Positions 9,712-18,379 of a DNA stretch of 64,000 nt are shown piece after piece. This stretch comes from Streptomyces sp. CG1 (GTDB lineage: Bacteria > Actinomycetota > Actinomycetes > Streptomycetales > Streptomycetaceae). The notes under the pieces are model-generated. The model was given only the letters and a program-made list of their open reading frames with translations, did no database searches and had not been told where the DNA came from. Within the stretch, counting starts at the first letter, position 1. Each line of letters opens with the position of its first letter. A program made the translations under genes and the position numbers. The stretch is from contig NZ_CP163518.1 of the NCBI RefSeq assembly GCF_041080625.1, forward strand, positions 62,001 to 126,000, given 5' to 3'.

Positions 9712-9899
9712 GACCCGATCTTGCAATCACCTTCCCGATCTGAGCCGGAAAGCCGCGCCGTGCGCGGGGCAACCTACCCGTTCAACGGGTCCGGCTGCCG
9801 TGATGTCGCGATCTCCAGGGTTGGTGTCGGTGGTGGTGAGAGTCGGTGGTGGCGTTCGGAACCCGGCCACAGCTTCCGGTCCGAGACTCCGGGGTGGGG

Positions 9900-10787
9900 T
9901 CAGCCGACCTGCACCGGCTCGGCGGCCGGGGTGAACGGACGGCCGTCCAGGGTCCAGTGCGGGTCCGGGACGATCTCCAGGGCGGCGTACACGTGGGCGG
10001 CCACGTCCGTGTGGTGCAGGGGCTGGACCGGCCTGCCCGGGATGATGCCCGGCCCGTACGCGGCGATCCAGGCGGTGCGTTCGAGGTCGGTGCGGCCGCC
10101 GTGGCCACCGTGGTCCAGGTGGCCGTGGTCGGTGACCACGATGACCGTCCACTCCTCGTCGGCGTGGGTCGGACGGCTGCGGACGGCGTCCAGCAGGCGA
10201 CCCAGCCGCCTGTCCGCGGCTTCCACCGAGCGGCGGTACTTCTCGCCGCAGCCCAGGAAGTGCGCGGTCTCATCGACCGCGCCGAGATAGACGAAGGAGG
10301 CCTGCGGGTCGTCGCCGCCACGGCCGAGGACGTACTCGGCCTCGGCTGTCACCCGCTCGTCGCAGACCTCCCACGCCTCCGGGGTGTCAGCTAGCGGCGC
10401 GATGTACGAGAGCCGGCCGGGCGCGGCGAACAGCGGACCGCCGCTGCGGGCCAGGAACAACGGCTCCCAGCCGCCCACCGCGAAGGTGCGCCGGCGGTGC
10501 ACGGCGGCCAGCCGGGTGGTGAAGTCCGGGAAGACGTCCAGCCGGTTGCCGCCGAAGTGGTTGCCGAGCACGCCGTGCTTGGCAACGCCGACGCCAGTGG
10601 TGATGGTGGCCCAGCACGGCCCGGACATGGTCGGGGTGGCGTCGTCCACCTCGGCTCGGGCGAGGAAGCCGGCCGCCGCGACCTCGTCCAGGTGCGGGGT
10701 GTGCACCTCGGGCAGCAAGTCGAGGCGGACGCCGTCGATACCGACGACCAGGACACGGCGGGGGCCGGCGGGCCAGAGGCTGGACAC
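9900..10787 (-). CDS. Alkaline phosphatase superfamily phosphodiesterase / nucleotide pyrophosphatase-like
   Basis: A 295-residue protein with the features of type I phosphodiesterase/nucleotide pyrophosphatases. An N-terminal metal-binding 'VVGIDGVRLDLLPEVHTPHL' is followed by the nucleophile region 'ATPTMSGPCWATITTGV' (Thr or Ser nucleophile). Later metal ligands are 'YLGAVDETAH' and 'VVTDHGHLDHGGHGG', with a C-terminal His in 'HHTDVAAHVY'. There is no signal peptide, so it is probably cytosolic. It hydrolyses a phosphodiester or pyrophosphate bond; the substrate cannot be read from sequence. It is the next reverse-strand gene upstream of the permease fusion, separated by about 180 bp, so it is probably transcribed separately. 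Confidence 0.88.
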   Translation of the reverse strand: MSSLWPAGPRRVLVVGIDGVRLDLLPEVHTPHLDEVAAAGFLARAEVDDATPTMSGPCWATITTGVGVAKHGVLGNHFGGNRLDVFPDFTTRLAAVHRRRTFAVGGWEPLFLARSGGPLFAAPGRLSYIAPLADTPEAWEVCDERVTAEAEYVLGRGGDDPQASFVYLGAVDETAHFLGCGEKYRRSVEAADRRLGRLLDAVRSRPTHADEEWTVIVVTDHGHLDHGGHGGRTDLERTAWIAAYGPGIIPGRPVQPLHHTDVAAHVYAALEIVPDPHWTLDGRPFTPAAEPVQVG

Positions 10788-11145
10788 GGGGTGACTCCTG
10801 TTGCGGCGGGGGATATTCCGGCAGCTTAACCGGCTGACGCAACGCCAGATTCAGGGTGGTCCGATGAACGCCGCTACTGTTCGCCGCACGGTTCCGGATG
10901 TTCGTCTTGCCAACCACTCGTGTTGCCTCAGTCGGCCGCACAGCAGCCCGATGCCATGCTCTCTGGACGCCACCAGGCAGTAGCGCATCAGCGTGATCTG
11001 GCTGATCGCGACAAGGTCACGCCGCTGACCGCCACCCGTGTTGTGGACCATGGTCAGGCAGCCGTCCTTGCGGAGTGACTGGCCTGCGGCGGCTCCTCCG
11101 CCTTCCGACTGCGCCAGTCGCCCAGACCTGAAGGCGGGACACACG
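10788..11145. other. Gene-free stretch between phosphodiesterase and gene fragments
   Basis: No supported coding sequence. The phosphodiesterase promoter should lie at the left side, since the gene is read leftward. Reverse-strand frames crossing 10851-11264 have no recognisable domain and run into the shadows of the TDT fragment. Confidence 0.35.
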
Positions 11146-11322
11146 GTGAACCAAGTGAATGGCAACCAGTACCTGCCTGGGCGGTGGGCGGCCTTGGAGC
11201 CATCGGTGAAGAACCTCAATCCCGGGGCATTCCCCTTTGTCATGGCCACCGGAATCGTGTCCACCGGGCTCTACACGGACCGTGGCCGTGTGGCCTCCGC
11301 TGTGCTGCTCGTGGTGACGGCG
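11146..11322 (+). pseudogene. TDT / tellurite-resistance-type transporter, N-terminal fragment
   Basis: From GTG 11146 the frame reads to 'LNPGAFPFVMATGIVSTGLY' and a hydrophobic 'VASAVLLVVT'. This is the first helix region of the SLAC1/TehA (TDT) dicarboxylate/anion transporter family. The sequence stops matching after about 58 residues, where it joins patatin coding sequence in another frame. Only the first of about ten helices remains, so the fragment is non-functional. Confidence 0.6.
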
Positions 11323-11535
11323 CCGACGTCGTGATCGGCACCTCTGCGGGTGCCGTCTTCGGATCCCGGCTCCTGTCCGGAGTCCCGGCCGCAGAACTGT
11401 ACGAACGCCAGCTCTCCGGCGCAGACGCGGTCCGACTGCCGGTGACAGCGCGCCAGACAGCACGCTTCCTCTGGGCAGCACTCGGCTCCCGCGATCCCCA
11501 GCGGTCCATCGAACGCCTCGCCCGGGCAGCGCTAC
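11318..11535 (+). pseudogene. Patatin-like phospholipase fragment
   Basis: The frame contains 'GADVVIGTSAGAVFGSRLLS', which includes the patatin nucleophile elbow G-T-S-A-G, followed by 'SIERLARAAL'. Roughly 70 residues remain; the oxyanion-hole region before the elbow and the Asp of the catalytic dyad after it are missing. The left edge is fused to the TDT fragment and the right edge to a puuD fragment on the other strand. It is a non-functional remnant. Confidence 0.65.
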
Positions 11536-11645
11536 ACGTAGCGGGGGTAGGCGGCCGGGAGCAGCGCGGCGGCCAGGGCCCACGCCGCTCCCCAGCGGGC
11601 CTCGGTGAGATACGCGGTGACACCGATCAACGGCTGCCTGTCCAC
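11536..11645 (-). pseudogene. Gamma-glutamyl-GABA hydrolase (PuuD, class C26) N-terminal fragment
   Basis: GTG at 11645 with a GGAAGGA site starts 'RQPLIGVTAYLTEARWGAAW' and continues 'LAAALLPAAYPRYV'. This is the characteristic opening of class-I-glutamine-amidotransferase-like PuuD proteins that cleave gamma-glutamyl-GABA in polyamine breakdown. After 36 residues it hits a stop at the junction with the patatin fragment, so the catalytic Cys and His are gone. The start lies 53 bp beyond the permease stop, so puuD was once the next gene of that operon. Confidence 0.65.
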
Positions 11646-11698
11646 TTCGTTCCTTCCTGATTCCCGCCGGGGGGAGCCGCAGTCCGGGTCGCGGCTGT

Positions 11699-13252
11699 TC
11701 AGAACTCCAGATCGTGCTCGATGGCGGCGAGCTCCTCGGGTGTGCCCTGGACCTTCGGGCCGGTGAACCACTTGCGGGCGGAGACCAGCCACCAAGTTCC
11801 GGCGAAACCGAGCACTAGCAGGACGGCGAGCGGAGTGTAGTTGAAGTTGGCCGCCGTGACCGGACTGTTGGTCGGCAGCATGAAGAGCACGGAGATGACC
11901 ATGGTCCATGCGACGGCGATGACGCCGACCGGTCGGCTCCAGCGGCCGAGGTGCCACGGTCCGCGCTCGAACCGGTCGCCCTGCAGCAGGCGGAGGAAGA
12001 CCGGCAGGACGTAGGCGATGTACAGACCGATCACCGCGATCGAGGTGACGGCCGCGTACGCCGTGGCGTTCCACAGATAGGGCAGACCGAGCGCGAAGGC
12101 GCCGCCGGCGGCCAGCCAGACCGCGTTGGTCGGCGTCTTGGTCCGCTTGTTGATGCGGTGCCAGATCCGCGAGCCGGGCAGCGCGCCGTCGCGTGAGAAC
12201 GCGTAGATCATCCGCGAGTTGGCCGTGACCGACGACATGCCGCAGAAGAACTGGGCGCCGATGGCGATCAGTAGCAGCAGTTTGCCGCCGGTGCTGCCCA
12301 ACGCGTCAATGAAGATCTGCGCCGGGGGGACGCCGGTCTTGCTGCCCAGGGCGCCGTTGTAGTCCTGGATGGCAAAGGTGATGCCGATCAGCAGGACCCA
12401 GCCGGCGACCAGGGAGACGAGAATCGACATCACGATGCCGCGCGGCCCGGCCTTGGCCGCGTCGTGCGTCTCCTCGGTCATATGCGCCGAGGCGTCGTAG
12501 CCGGTGAAGGTGTACTGCGCGAGCAGCAGGCCCAGCAACCCGACGTAGAAGCCGGAGTGCCAGCCGGTGCCGTTGACGAAGTGCGTGAAGACGAAGGACG
12601 CGGACTGGTGCTTCGACGGCAGGACGGCCAGGGTCCCCACGATGACCAGCACACCGCCCACATGCCACCACACGCTGACGTTGCTGAGGAAGGAGACCAG
12701 CCGCACGCCGAAGGTGTTGAGCAGGCCGTGCGCCAGGAGCATCAGCCCGAACAGCATGATGGTGTGCGCCGGGGTGGCCGAGAAGCCGAACTGCAGTTCC
12801 AGCAGCGCGTTGGTGAAGGACGCCGCCCCGAAGTCGACCCCGGCGGTCACGGCCACCTGGCCCAGGAAGTTGAACCAGCCGGTGAACCACGACCAGGCGG
12901 GGCCGTGGGACGGGGCCAGTTTCGCCGCCCAGTAGTACAGACCGCCTGCCGTCGGATAGCCGGAACACACCTCGGCCATGGCCAGGCCCACGAACAGGGT
13001 CATGATGCCGACCAGCGGCCAGCCCCAGGTGATCAGCGCCGGTCCTCCGGTGGTCATACCGAAGCCGTAGAGCGTCAAGCAGCCGGAAAGGACTGAGATG
13101 ATGGTGAACGAAACTGCGAAGTTGGAGAACGCCGACATCGAGCGGGCCAGCTCCTGGGCGTAACCGAGTTCGTGCAGGCGCTGTTCGTCACTGGACAGCT
13201 GAGGAGCTCGCTGGGCTTCGTCTGGCTTTGTCAGGTCTTTGTCGGTGGACAC
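11699..13252 (-). CDS. APC superfamily permease, GABA/polyamine-type amino-acid transporter
   Basis: A 517-residue protein starting at GTG 13252 behind GGAGG. It has about 12 hydrophobic helices. The N-terminal 'GYAQELARSMSAFSNFAVSF' and 'GGLYYWAAKLAPSHGPAWSW' are typical of the GABA/choline/ethanolamine-type (ACT) branch. A short hydrophilic C-terminus ends 'AAIEHDLEF'. It is the only intact member of a former catabolic unit: a truncated puuD follows and a gutted gntR precedes on the same strand. That context favours gamma-glutamylated amines, GABA or ethanolamine as substrate, but the assignment is inference. With regulator and hydrolase lost, expression and usefulness are uncertain. Confidence 0.88.
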   Translation of the reverse strand: MSTDKDLTKPDEAQRAPQLSSDEQRLHELGYAQELARSMSAFSNFAVSFTIISVLSGCLTLYGFGMTTGGPALITWGWPLVGIMTLFVGLAMAEVCSGYPTAGGLYYWAAKLAPSHGPAWSWFTGWFNFLGQVAVTAGVDFGAASFTNALLELQFGFSATPAHTIMLFGLMLLAHGLLNTFGVRLVSFLSNVSVWWHVGGVLVIVGTLAVLPSKHQSASFVFTHFVNGTGWHSGFYVGLLGLLLAQYTFTGYDASAHMTEETHDAAKAGPRGIVMSILVSLVAGWVLLIGITFAIQDYNGALGSKTGVPPAQIFIDALGSTGGKLLLLIAIGAQFFCGMSSVTANSRMIYAFSRDGALPGSRIWHRINKRTKTPTNAVWLAAGGAFALGLPYLWNATAYAAVTSIAVIGLYIAYVLPVFLRLLQGDRFERGPWHLGRWSRPVGVIAVAWTMVISVLFMLPTNSPVTAANFNYTPLAVLLVLGFAGTWWLVSARKWFTGPKVQGTPEELAAIEHDLEF

Positions 13253-13396
13253 ACACGCCTCCGGGCTCGAGCATCCGCGGCAGGTGTGGCGTTCGGCGAA
13301 CCGCTCCTGCCCGTGTCAAAGGTTTGAGGCGATACCTTTGCCTTCGATGCGGTCGGGCGCAAGCCCCTGGCGTAAATCGCTGGTAACGGAACAGTT

Positions 13397-13968
13397 TCAC
13401 GACAGGAAGCCGCGCAGCAGCGCAGCCCTCCCCGCGCAGTGCTCCCGCATCACCTCCCGCGTCCCCCTCCCGGATCACCTCGATGGAACAGATGTCCATC
13501 CGCCGGCACTCCGCCGGCGTCGCGTCCTGTGTCGCGTCCAGCGCCGAACGCAGCCGCCGCACCTGCTCCCCGTCCAGACCGTGCGCCGCGCACATTCCGG
13601 CCGCGCCGACCTCCAGGACCTCCCGGAACCGCAGCGTGTCCTCGACGTCCACCTGCCCGACACGGCGGCGCAGCTCGTCCGCCGCACCGCCGGCAGGCGC
13701 CTCGGGCGGCCGGCGTACGAACGTCCCGCCGTACCGGCCGCGGCGGCTCTCCACCAGCCCCTGGTCCTGGAGCACCTTCAGGACCTCGCGCAGGGTCACC
13801 CGGCTGACCCCCAGCCGATCCGCCAGCTCGCGCTCGGTCGGGAGCCGCTCACCGTAGGGCACCAGGCCGAGTCGTACGACCTGGAGTATCTGCGCCAAGG
13901 CTTCCTCGAAGCCGTTGCCCGCGCGCACCGGCCGCAGCACCGGCGCCAGCCGGTCCACCGCGGCGGAA
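13397..13968 (-). pseudogene. FadR-type GntR regulator, internally deleted and N-terminally clipped
   Basis: The winged-helix region is well preserved: 'LAQILQVVRLGLVPYGERLP', then 'LADRLGVSRVTLREVLKVLQ', then 'GLVESRRGRYGGTF'. The FCD effector domain begins ('LRFREVLEVGAAGMCAAH') but after 'LRSALDATQDATPAECRRMD' (about 13490) jumps to the family C-terminus in another frame ('VMREHCAGRAALLRGFLS', stop 13397-13399). Most of the metal-binding, ligand-sensing FCD domain is therefore deleted. The N-terminus is cut where the IS5 remnant begins. It would have controlled the adjacent permease operon. Confidence 0.75.
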
Positions 13969-14581
13969 GTGGCCGCGACGGGAGATCGACGGAATCCGCG
14001 ACCAGCTCCGCCGCAAGATCCGGCCGGCCAGCGGGAAGACACCCCGTGCGGCGTCGGCGATCGTCGACTCGCAGAGCATCAAGGCCTCCGAGAAGGTCGG
14101 CAAGGACAGCCGGGGTTGGGATGGCGCGAAGTTGATCGACGGCAGGAAAGGCATCTGATCTGTGATAACAGGGGCCTGGTGCTGCTGGTCATGGTCACCG
14201 CCGCCAACGTGACCGACCGGGATGCGGCGAAGGAACTGCTGTTCCGGCTCGCGCTCACACACCCCGAGATCTCCATTGTCTGGGCCGACTCCGCCTACGC
14301 CGGGAAGCTGGTGGTCTGGGCGAAGAAGTACCTCGACATCACGATCAAAACGGTGAAGCGCCCGAAGTCGTACAACGCGACGCCGGCGCCAAGGGGCTCA
14401 AGGTGATCCCCCGACGTCGGGTTGTCGAGCGGACCTTCGGCTGGCTGATGCACCACCGCCGTCTCGCACGCGACCACGAGACTCACTCCCATCGCTGCGA
14501 AGCCATAATCCACGTTGCGATGATCGACCTGATAAGCCGACGACTCACGAGCGAATCCACCCCGAACTGGCGCGACACCTG
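13969..14581 (+). pseudogene. IS5 family transposase remnant
   Basis: Three frames combine into an IS5-type DDE transposase lacking its N-terminus: 'IDGIRDQLRRKI', 'AIVDSQSIKASEKVGKDSRG', then 'HLICDNRGLVLLVMVTAANV', 'IVWADSAYAGKLVVWAKKYL', then 'RVVERTFGWLMHHRRLARDH' ending 'ESTPNWRDT'. Frameshifts lie near 14155 and 14385. The D in 'IVDSQ', the D in 'WADSAYAG' and the E in 'RVVERTFGW' correspond to the DDE residues. Its left edge cuts the gntR start. Confidence 0.75.
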
Positions 14582-14706
14582 AACCTCCAACCAAACAACC
14601 TCTTTGGGACAAAACACTCTTTGATCACCAGCACCATCGGAAGCACCGAGGAGCAGCTGCTGCAGCTGCGCGGGGCCAGGTTGCCGACAGGACCACATCG
14701 GCCCGA

Positions 14707-15972
14707 TCAGTACGGCCTGGTCGTTCGGTCCAGGCGGACGACGACCATGGCGATGTCGTCGTTGGCCCCGCTGGCGAGGCCAAGGCGGGCGAGGAGGGCG
14801 TCGGCGAGGTGTTCCGCGCCGAACTCGGTGCAGGTGGCGAGCGTCGAAGTCAGGCGGGTCAGACCGACGTCGATGTCCTCACCGCGGCGTTCGATCAGGC
14901 CGTCGGTGTAGAGGACGAGGGTGTCGCCGGGAGTGTAGGTCGCGTTGGCCTGGGGGCGGGGAACGTGTTCGGGGCGGGCGCCCAGCGGTGGATCGGTGGC
15001 CTGGTCGAGCAGCTCGCAGGAGCCGTCCGGATGCAGCAGGACGGGCGGCGGGTGACCGGCGCTGCTGTAGATGAGCAAGTGGCTGTGGCGGTCGACCAGG
15101 ACCTGGACAGCGGTGGCGGCCAGTGCGCCCTCGACCGAGCGGGCGTACAGCCCCAGGACTTCCAGTGCCTGGGCGGGGCCGTGGACGGTGCGGGTGGCGG
15201 CACTCAGTGCGCTGCGGAGCCTGCCCATGACAGTGGCAGCCATCAGCCCGTGGCCGACCACGTCGCCGACCGTGACGGTGAAGCGGTCCGCGGGCAGGTC
15301 GACCGCGTCGTACCAGTCGCCGCATACATTCAGTGACCCGGTCGCGGGCAGGTAGCGCACGGCGATATTGGGGTGCCGGGCCAGGTCCGGGGAGTGGAGC
15401 ATCGCTTCTTGGAGGTCGACGGCGATGCGCCGTTCACGGGCGTGAGCCTGCCGCAGCTCCTCGTTCAGCTGCTGCAGTTGCCGCGCCCGGGCGTACAGCT
15501 CCGCTTCCATGGCCGCTTCCCGGCCGGGGCTGACCGACGGCAGGCGCGTCGTGCGGCGGGCGCGGACGACGTCGGTCATGTCCTCGGACCGATGGATGAT
15601 CCAGGCGACCTTTCCGCCCGGGCCCAGGACAGGCACGTTGATCGCGGTCCACCACCGCTCCTTGAACACCTCGGGATTGCCGGGAACTGGGATGTCGTAC
15701 TTCTGCAACGCCATGTGATCGGTCTGGCCGGAGGACAGGACACGGTGCAGTGAGGCTTTCAGCGTCTCCACCCCGGCAGCCTCCGAATCGGCGGGATTGT
15801 CCGGGAAGGCGTCGAAGAGGTACTGCCCGAGCAGCTCGGCCCGGCTCCGTCCGGTCACCTCGCAGAAGGCCGGGTTGGCGTCGGCGATCACCAGGTCCGT
15901 GCCGAGCACGAGACACGGGCTCGGAAGGGCGGCGAACACCCCTGTGTAGTCGATCCCCGGTATCACACGCAT
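14707..15972 (-). CDS. PAS-PP2C (SpoIIE/RsbU-type) serine phosphatase
   Basis: A 421-residue soluble protein. Residues ~8-120 are a PAS sensor ('VFAALPSPCLVLGTDLVIAD', 'FCEVTGRSRAELLGQYLFDA') followed by a PAC-like segment. A helical, coiled-coil-like linker ('LYARARQLQQLNEELRQAHA') connects to the PP2C domain. Metal-binding motifs are present: 'CGDWYDAVDL', 'VGDVVGHGL', 'LYTDGL', 'NDDIAMVVV'. Such proteins dephosphorylate anti-sigma-factor antagonists in response to a signal bound by the PAS domain. It has its own transcription unit. Together with the permease-PP2C fusion at 7-10 kb it gives two partner-switching phosphatases within 9 kb. Confidence 0.9.
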   Translation of the reverse strand: MRVIPGIDYTGVFAALPSPCLVLGTDLVIADANPAFCEVTGRSRAELLGQYLFDAFPDNPADSEAAGVETLKASLHRVLSSGQTDHMALQKYDIPVPGNPEVFKERWWTAINVPVLGPGGKVAWIIHRSEDMTDVVRARRTTRLPSVSPGREAAMEAELYARARQLQQLNEELRQAHARERRIAVDLQEAMLHSPDLARHPNIAVRYLPATGSLNVCGDWYDAVDLPADRFTVTVGDVVGHGLMAATVMGRLRSALSAATRTVHGPAQALEVLGLYARSVEGALAATAVQVLVDRHSHLLIYSSAGHPPPVLLHPDGSCELLDQATDPPLGARPEHVPRPQANATYTPGDTLVLYTDGLIERRGEDIDVGLTRLTSTLATCTEFGAEHLADALLARLGLASGANDDIAMVVVRLDRTTRPY

Positions 15973-16162
15973 TCCCTGCCAGTCGCTCGCTCTTCAATCT
16001 ACGTAAGGTCCAGCTCCCGCGCCCGCCGAGCTCGCTCGTGGGCAGCGGGTTGCGCCCCCGGCCCGCGGCGGTGTCGGCGGGCCATGTGTGACGGCGTCGC
16101 GGGAAGCGGCTTCCGCGCGTTCAGGCGATGCGACGCCTGGTGCCGGGTCCTAGGCTGCGGCC

Positions 16163-16804
16163 ATGACAGAGATCCAGAGCCCGACGCCCCGCGACGCCTT
16201 CGAGCTGCTGCTGGCCGGTAACCAGCGCTTCGTCGCGGGCACCCCCGAGCACCCGAACCAGGACGCCACCCGCCGCACCGAGATCGCACCATCCCAGCAG
16301 CCCTTCGCCGTGTTGTTCGGCTGTTCCGACTCCCGGCTGGCCGCCGAGATCATCTTCGACCGCGGCCTGGGCGACCTGTTCGTGGTGCGCACCGCAGGAC
16401 ACGTCATGGGCCCGGAGGTGCTGGGCAGCATCGAATACGGCGTAGACATCCTGGGCTGCCCGCTGGTGATCGTACTCGGCCACGACTCGTGCGGCGCGGT
16501 CGGCGCGGCGTGCGCCGCGCTGGAGGACGGCATGGCGCCGGCCGGGTACGTCCGGGACGTTGTGGAGCGAGTGACCCCCAGCGTGCTGGCGGCACGGGCC
16601 GCCGGACACGTTGAGCCGGAGGAGATTCTTGCCGAGCACATAAGGCATACCGTCGACCTGCTGCTGGACCGCTCCCGGGTCCTCGCCGAGAAGGTCGCCG
16701 CCGGCCAGGCCGCCGTGGTGGGCCTGTGCTACCGCCTGGCCGACGGCAGTGCACAGCTCGTCGCCGCCCGCGGCCTCGATGCGGCAGTCCCCGCCGCGTC
16801 CTGA
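16163..16804 (+). CDS. Beta-class carbonic anhydrase
   Basis: A 213-residue protein with the beta-carbonic-anhydrase zinc site: Cys54-x-Asp56-x-Arg58 in 'LFGCSDSRLAAE', then His107 and Cys110 in 'VLGHDSCGAVGAA'. The Asp-Arg dyad that completes the active site is intact. There is no signal peptide, so it is cytosolic and interconverts CO2 and bicarbonate. Upstream of ATG there is no good ribosome site, but a TAGGCT hexamer ends 6 bp before the start, the arrangement expected for a leaderless transcript (inference). It is convergent with the threonylcarbamoyl-AMP synthase gene, 72 bp away. Confidence 0.92.
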   Translation: MTEIQSPTPRDAFELLLAGNQRFVAGTPEHPNQDATRRTEIAPSQQPFAVLFGCSDSRLAAEIIFDRGLGDLFVVRTAGHVMGPEVLGSIEYGVDILGCPLVIVLGHDSCGAVGAACAALEDGMAPAGYVRDVVERVTPSVLAARAAGHVEPEEILAEHIRHTVDLLLDRSRVLAEKVAAGQAAVVGLCYRLADGSAQLVAARGLDAAVPAAS

Positions 16805-16876
16805 CCGCTCAGCCGCGTCACGAATCTGTCCGGCTCCCCGTGTCCGGGACCGGTAAGGGCACAGCCTCGGTGCTGG

Positions 16877-17851
16877 TCACACGGTGGGCCGGGGCCCTGC
16901 GGCGCGGCGGAGCCGGTTGGCGATCGCCAGTCCCAGCCCCTCTTCCACCGGCAGGGAGGCGACGATGAGGTCGCACCCCTGCTGGTCGAGCTCGCGCAGG
17001 AACCCGTACAGCCCGCGCGCGTAGGCGGCCGCCGAACCGGGGACCGCCACCACGGCGTGCGCCTTCACCGCAGCGTCGGCGAAGGCGGGAGGAAGGAAGA
17101 CGCCCACCTGGTGGCCCAGCTCCTGCGCGAGCTCCGCTTCGGCGACGACCTTCTCCGCCTCGACGAGGACGACCCGTGCACGCGGTGCGTAGTGGGACGG
17201 ATGCTGGCCCGGCACCCGGACGCGGCTCGTCGAGGGGACCGCAAGGGGGCAACCCAGCGCCGCTTCGAGATCCTCGCGCGTCACTCCGCCGGGCCGCAGG
17301 ATGCTCGGGATCTCGCCGGTGGCGTCGACGATGGTCGACTCGACGCCGACCTCGCAGGGGCCGCCGTCCAGCACGAAGTCGACGGCATCTCCGAGCTCGG
17401 CCCGGACGTGGTCGGCCGTGGTGGGGCTGACAGAGCCGAAGCGGTTGGCGGAGGGGGCGGTGACACCGCCGCCGAAGGCCGCCAGCAGTGCGAGTGCGAC
17501 GGGATGGTCGGGCACGCGCACGGCCACCGTCTGAAGTCCGCCAGTTGCTTCGAGGGGTACCCGGCGACCGCGCCGCAGGACCAGCGTGAGCGGCCCCGGC
17601 CAGAAGCGTTCGGCCAGCAGACGAGCCGTTTCCGGCACGTCCTCGACCCAGTCGTCCAGTTGCTCCGCGCCGCCGATGTGGACGATCAGCGGATGGGAGG
17701 GCGGACGTCCCTTGACCTTAAAGATGCGCGAAACGGCGGCGGAATCCTCGGCGTTGGCGCCCAGACCGTAGACGGTTTCGGTCGGGAGTGCCACCAGCCC
17801 GCCAGCGCGAAGCACACCGGCCGCCTTCTCGATATCACTGGTTCTTGCCAT
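16877..17851 (-). CDS. L-threonylcarbamoyladenylate synthase (Sua5/TsaC2 type)
   Basis: A 324-residue protein starting at ATG 17851. Residues 1-~200 are the YrdC domain: 'LVALPTETVYGLGANAEDSA', 'VKGRPPSHPLIVHI', 'RFWPGPLTLVLRR', 'TAPSANRFGSVSPTTADHV'. The C-terminal ~110 residues are the Sua5 domain ('PGQHPSHYAPRARVVLVEAE'). It condenses threonine, bicarbonate and ATP to threonylcarbamoyl-AMP for tRNA t6A37. Actinomycetes usually also carry a shorter essential copy near prfA, so this long Sua5 form may be a second copy (inference). A bicarbonate-using enzyme next to carbonic anhydrase is notable but they are convergent, not an operon. Confidence 0.9.
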   Translation of the reverse strand: MARTSDIEKAAGVLRAGGLVALPTETVYGLGANAEDSAAVSRIFKVKGRPPSHPLIVHIGGAEQLDDWVEDVPETARLLAERFWPGPLTLVLRRGRRVPLEATGGLQTVAVRVPDHPVALALLAAFGGGVTAPSANRFGSVSPTTADHVRAELGDAVDFVLDGGPCEVGVESTIVDATGEIPSILRPGGVTREDLEAALGCPLAVPSTSRVRVPGQHPSHYAPRARVVLVEAEKVVAEAELAQELGHQVGVFLPPAFADAAVKAHAVVAVPGSAAAYARGLYGFLRELDQQGCDLIVASLPVEEGLGLAIANRLRRAAGPRPTV

Positions 17852-17916
17852 CACCCTCGCATCCTCCCACCGTCCCGCTCTCCCACCATTCCACGCTCTT
17901 GTCCGGCTGTTCAAAA

Positions 17917-18379
17917 TGGCCAAGGCCTCGGCGGTCAAGTCCCGGTCCATGGCCATCAACCAGCTCAAGGCCGTACGCGTAGCGGCAGAGCCGGCCCAGC
18001 GTGAGTCCCTGGCCGGACTGAGCAACCCCAAACTCATCCGCCACTGTTCGCAGTTGAGGCCCACACCCAGTTCAGGCCCGCAAGTGGCATCCCGCCATAC
18101 GCTCCGGCTGCTGGCCAAGCGGATCCTGCACCTTACCGAGGAGATCAACAACCTCACAGCACGGATCAGCACAGCTATCAATGCCTGCGCACCCAAGCTC
18201 CTCGATCTCTACGGCGTCGGTCCGGACACGGCCGCAGTCCTGTTGACGGCAGCCGGCGACAACCCAGACCGCCTGGCCAGCGAGGCATCCTTGCCGCCCT
18301 CTGCGGCGTCAGCCCCGTGGAAGCATCGTCTGGAAAGACCCAGCGTCGCAGGCTCAACCGCGGCGGCGATCGCCAGGCC
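17917..18379 (+). pseudogene. IS110 family transposase fragment
   Basis: The frame reads 'KSRSMAINQLKAVRVAAEPA', then the C-terminal transposase region 'LYGVGPDTAAVLLTAAGDNP'. A frameshift near 18290 moves 'LAALCGVSPVEASSGKTQRR' and 'RLNRGGDRQA' into another frame. This is the C-terminal half of an IS110-type transposase; the N-terminal RuvC-like DEDD part is missing. At about 18379 IS110 sequence stops and IS5 sequence begins. Confidence 0.7.
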
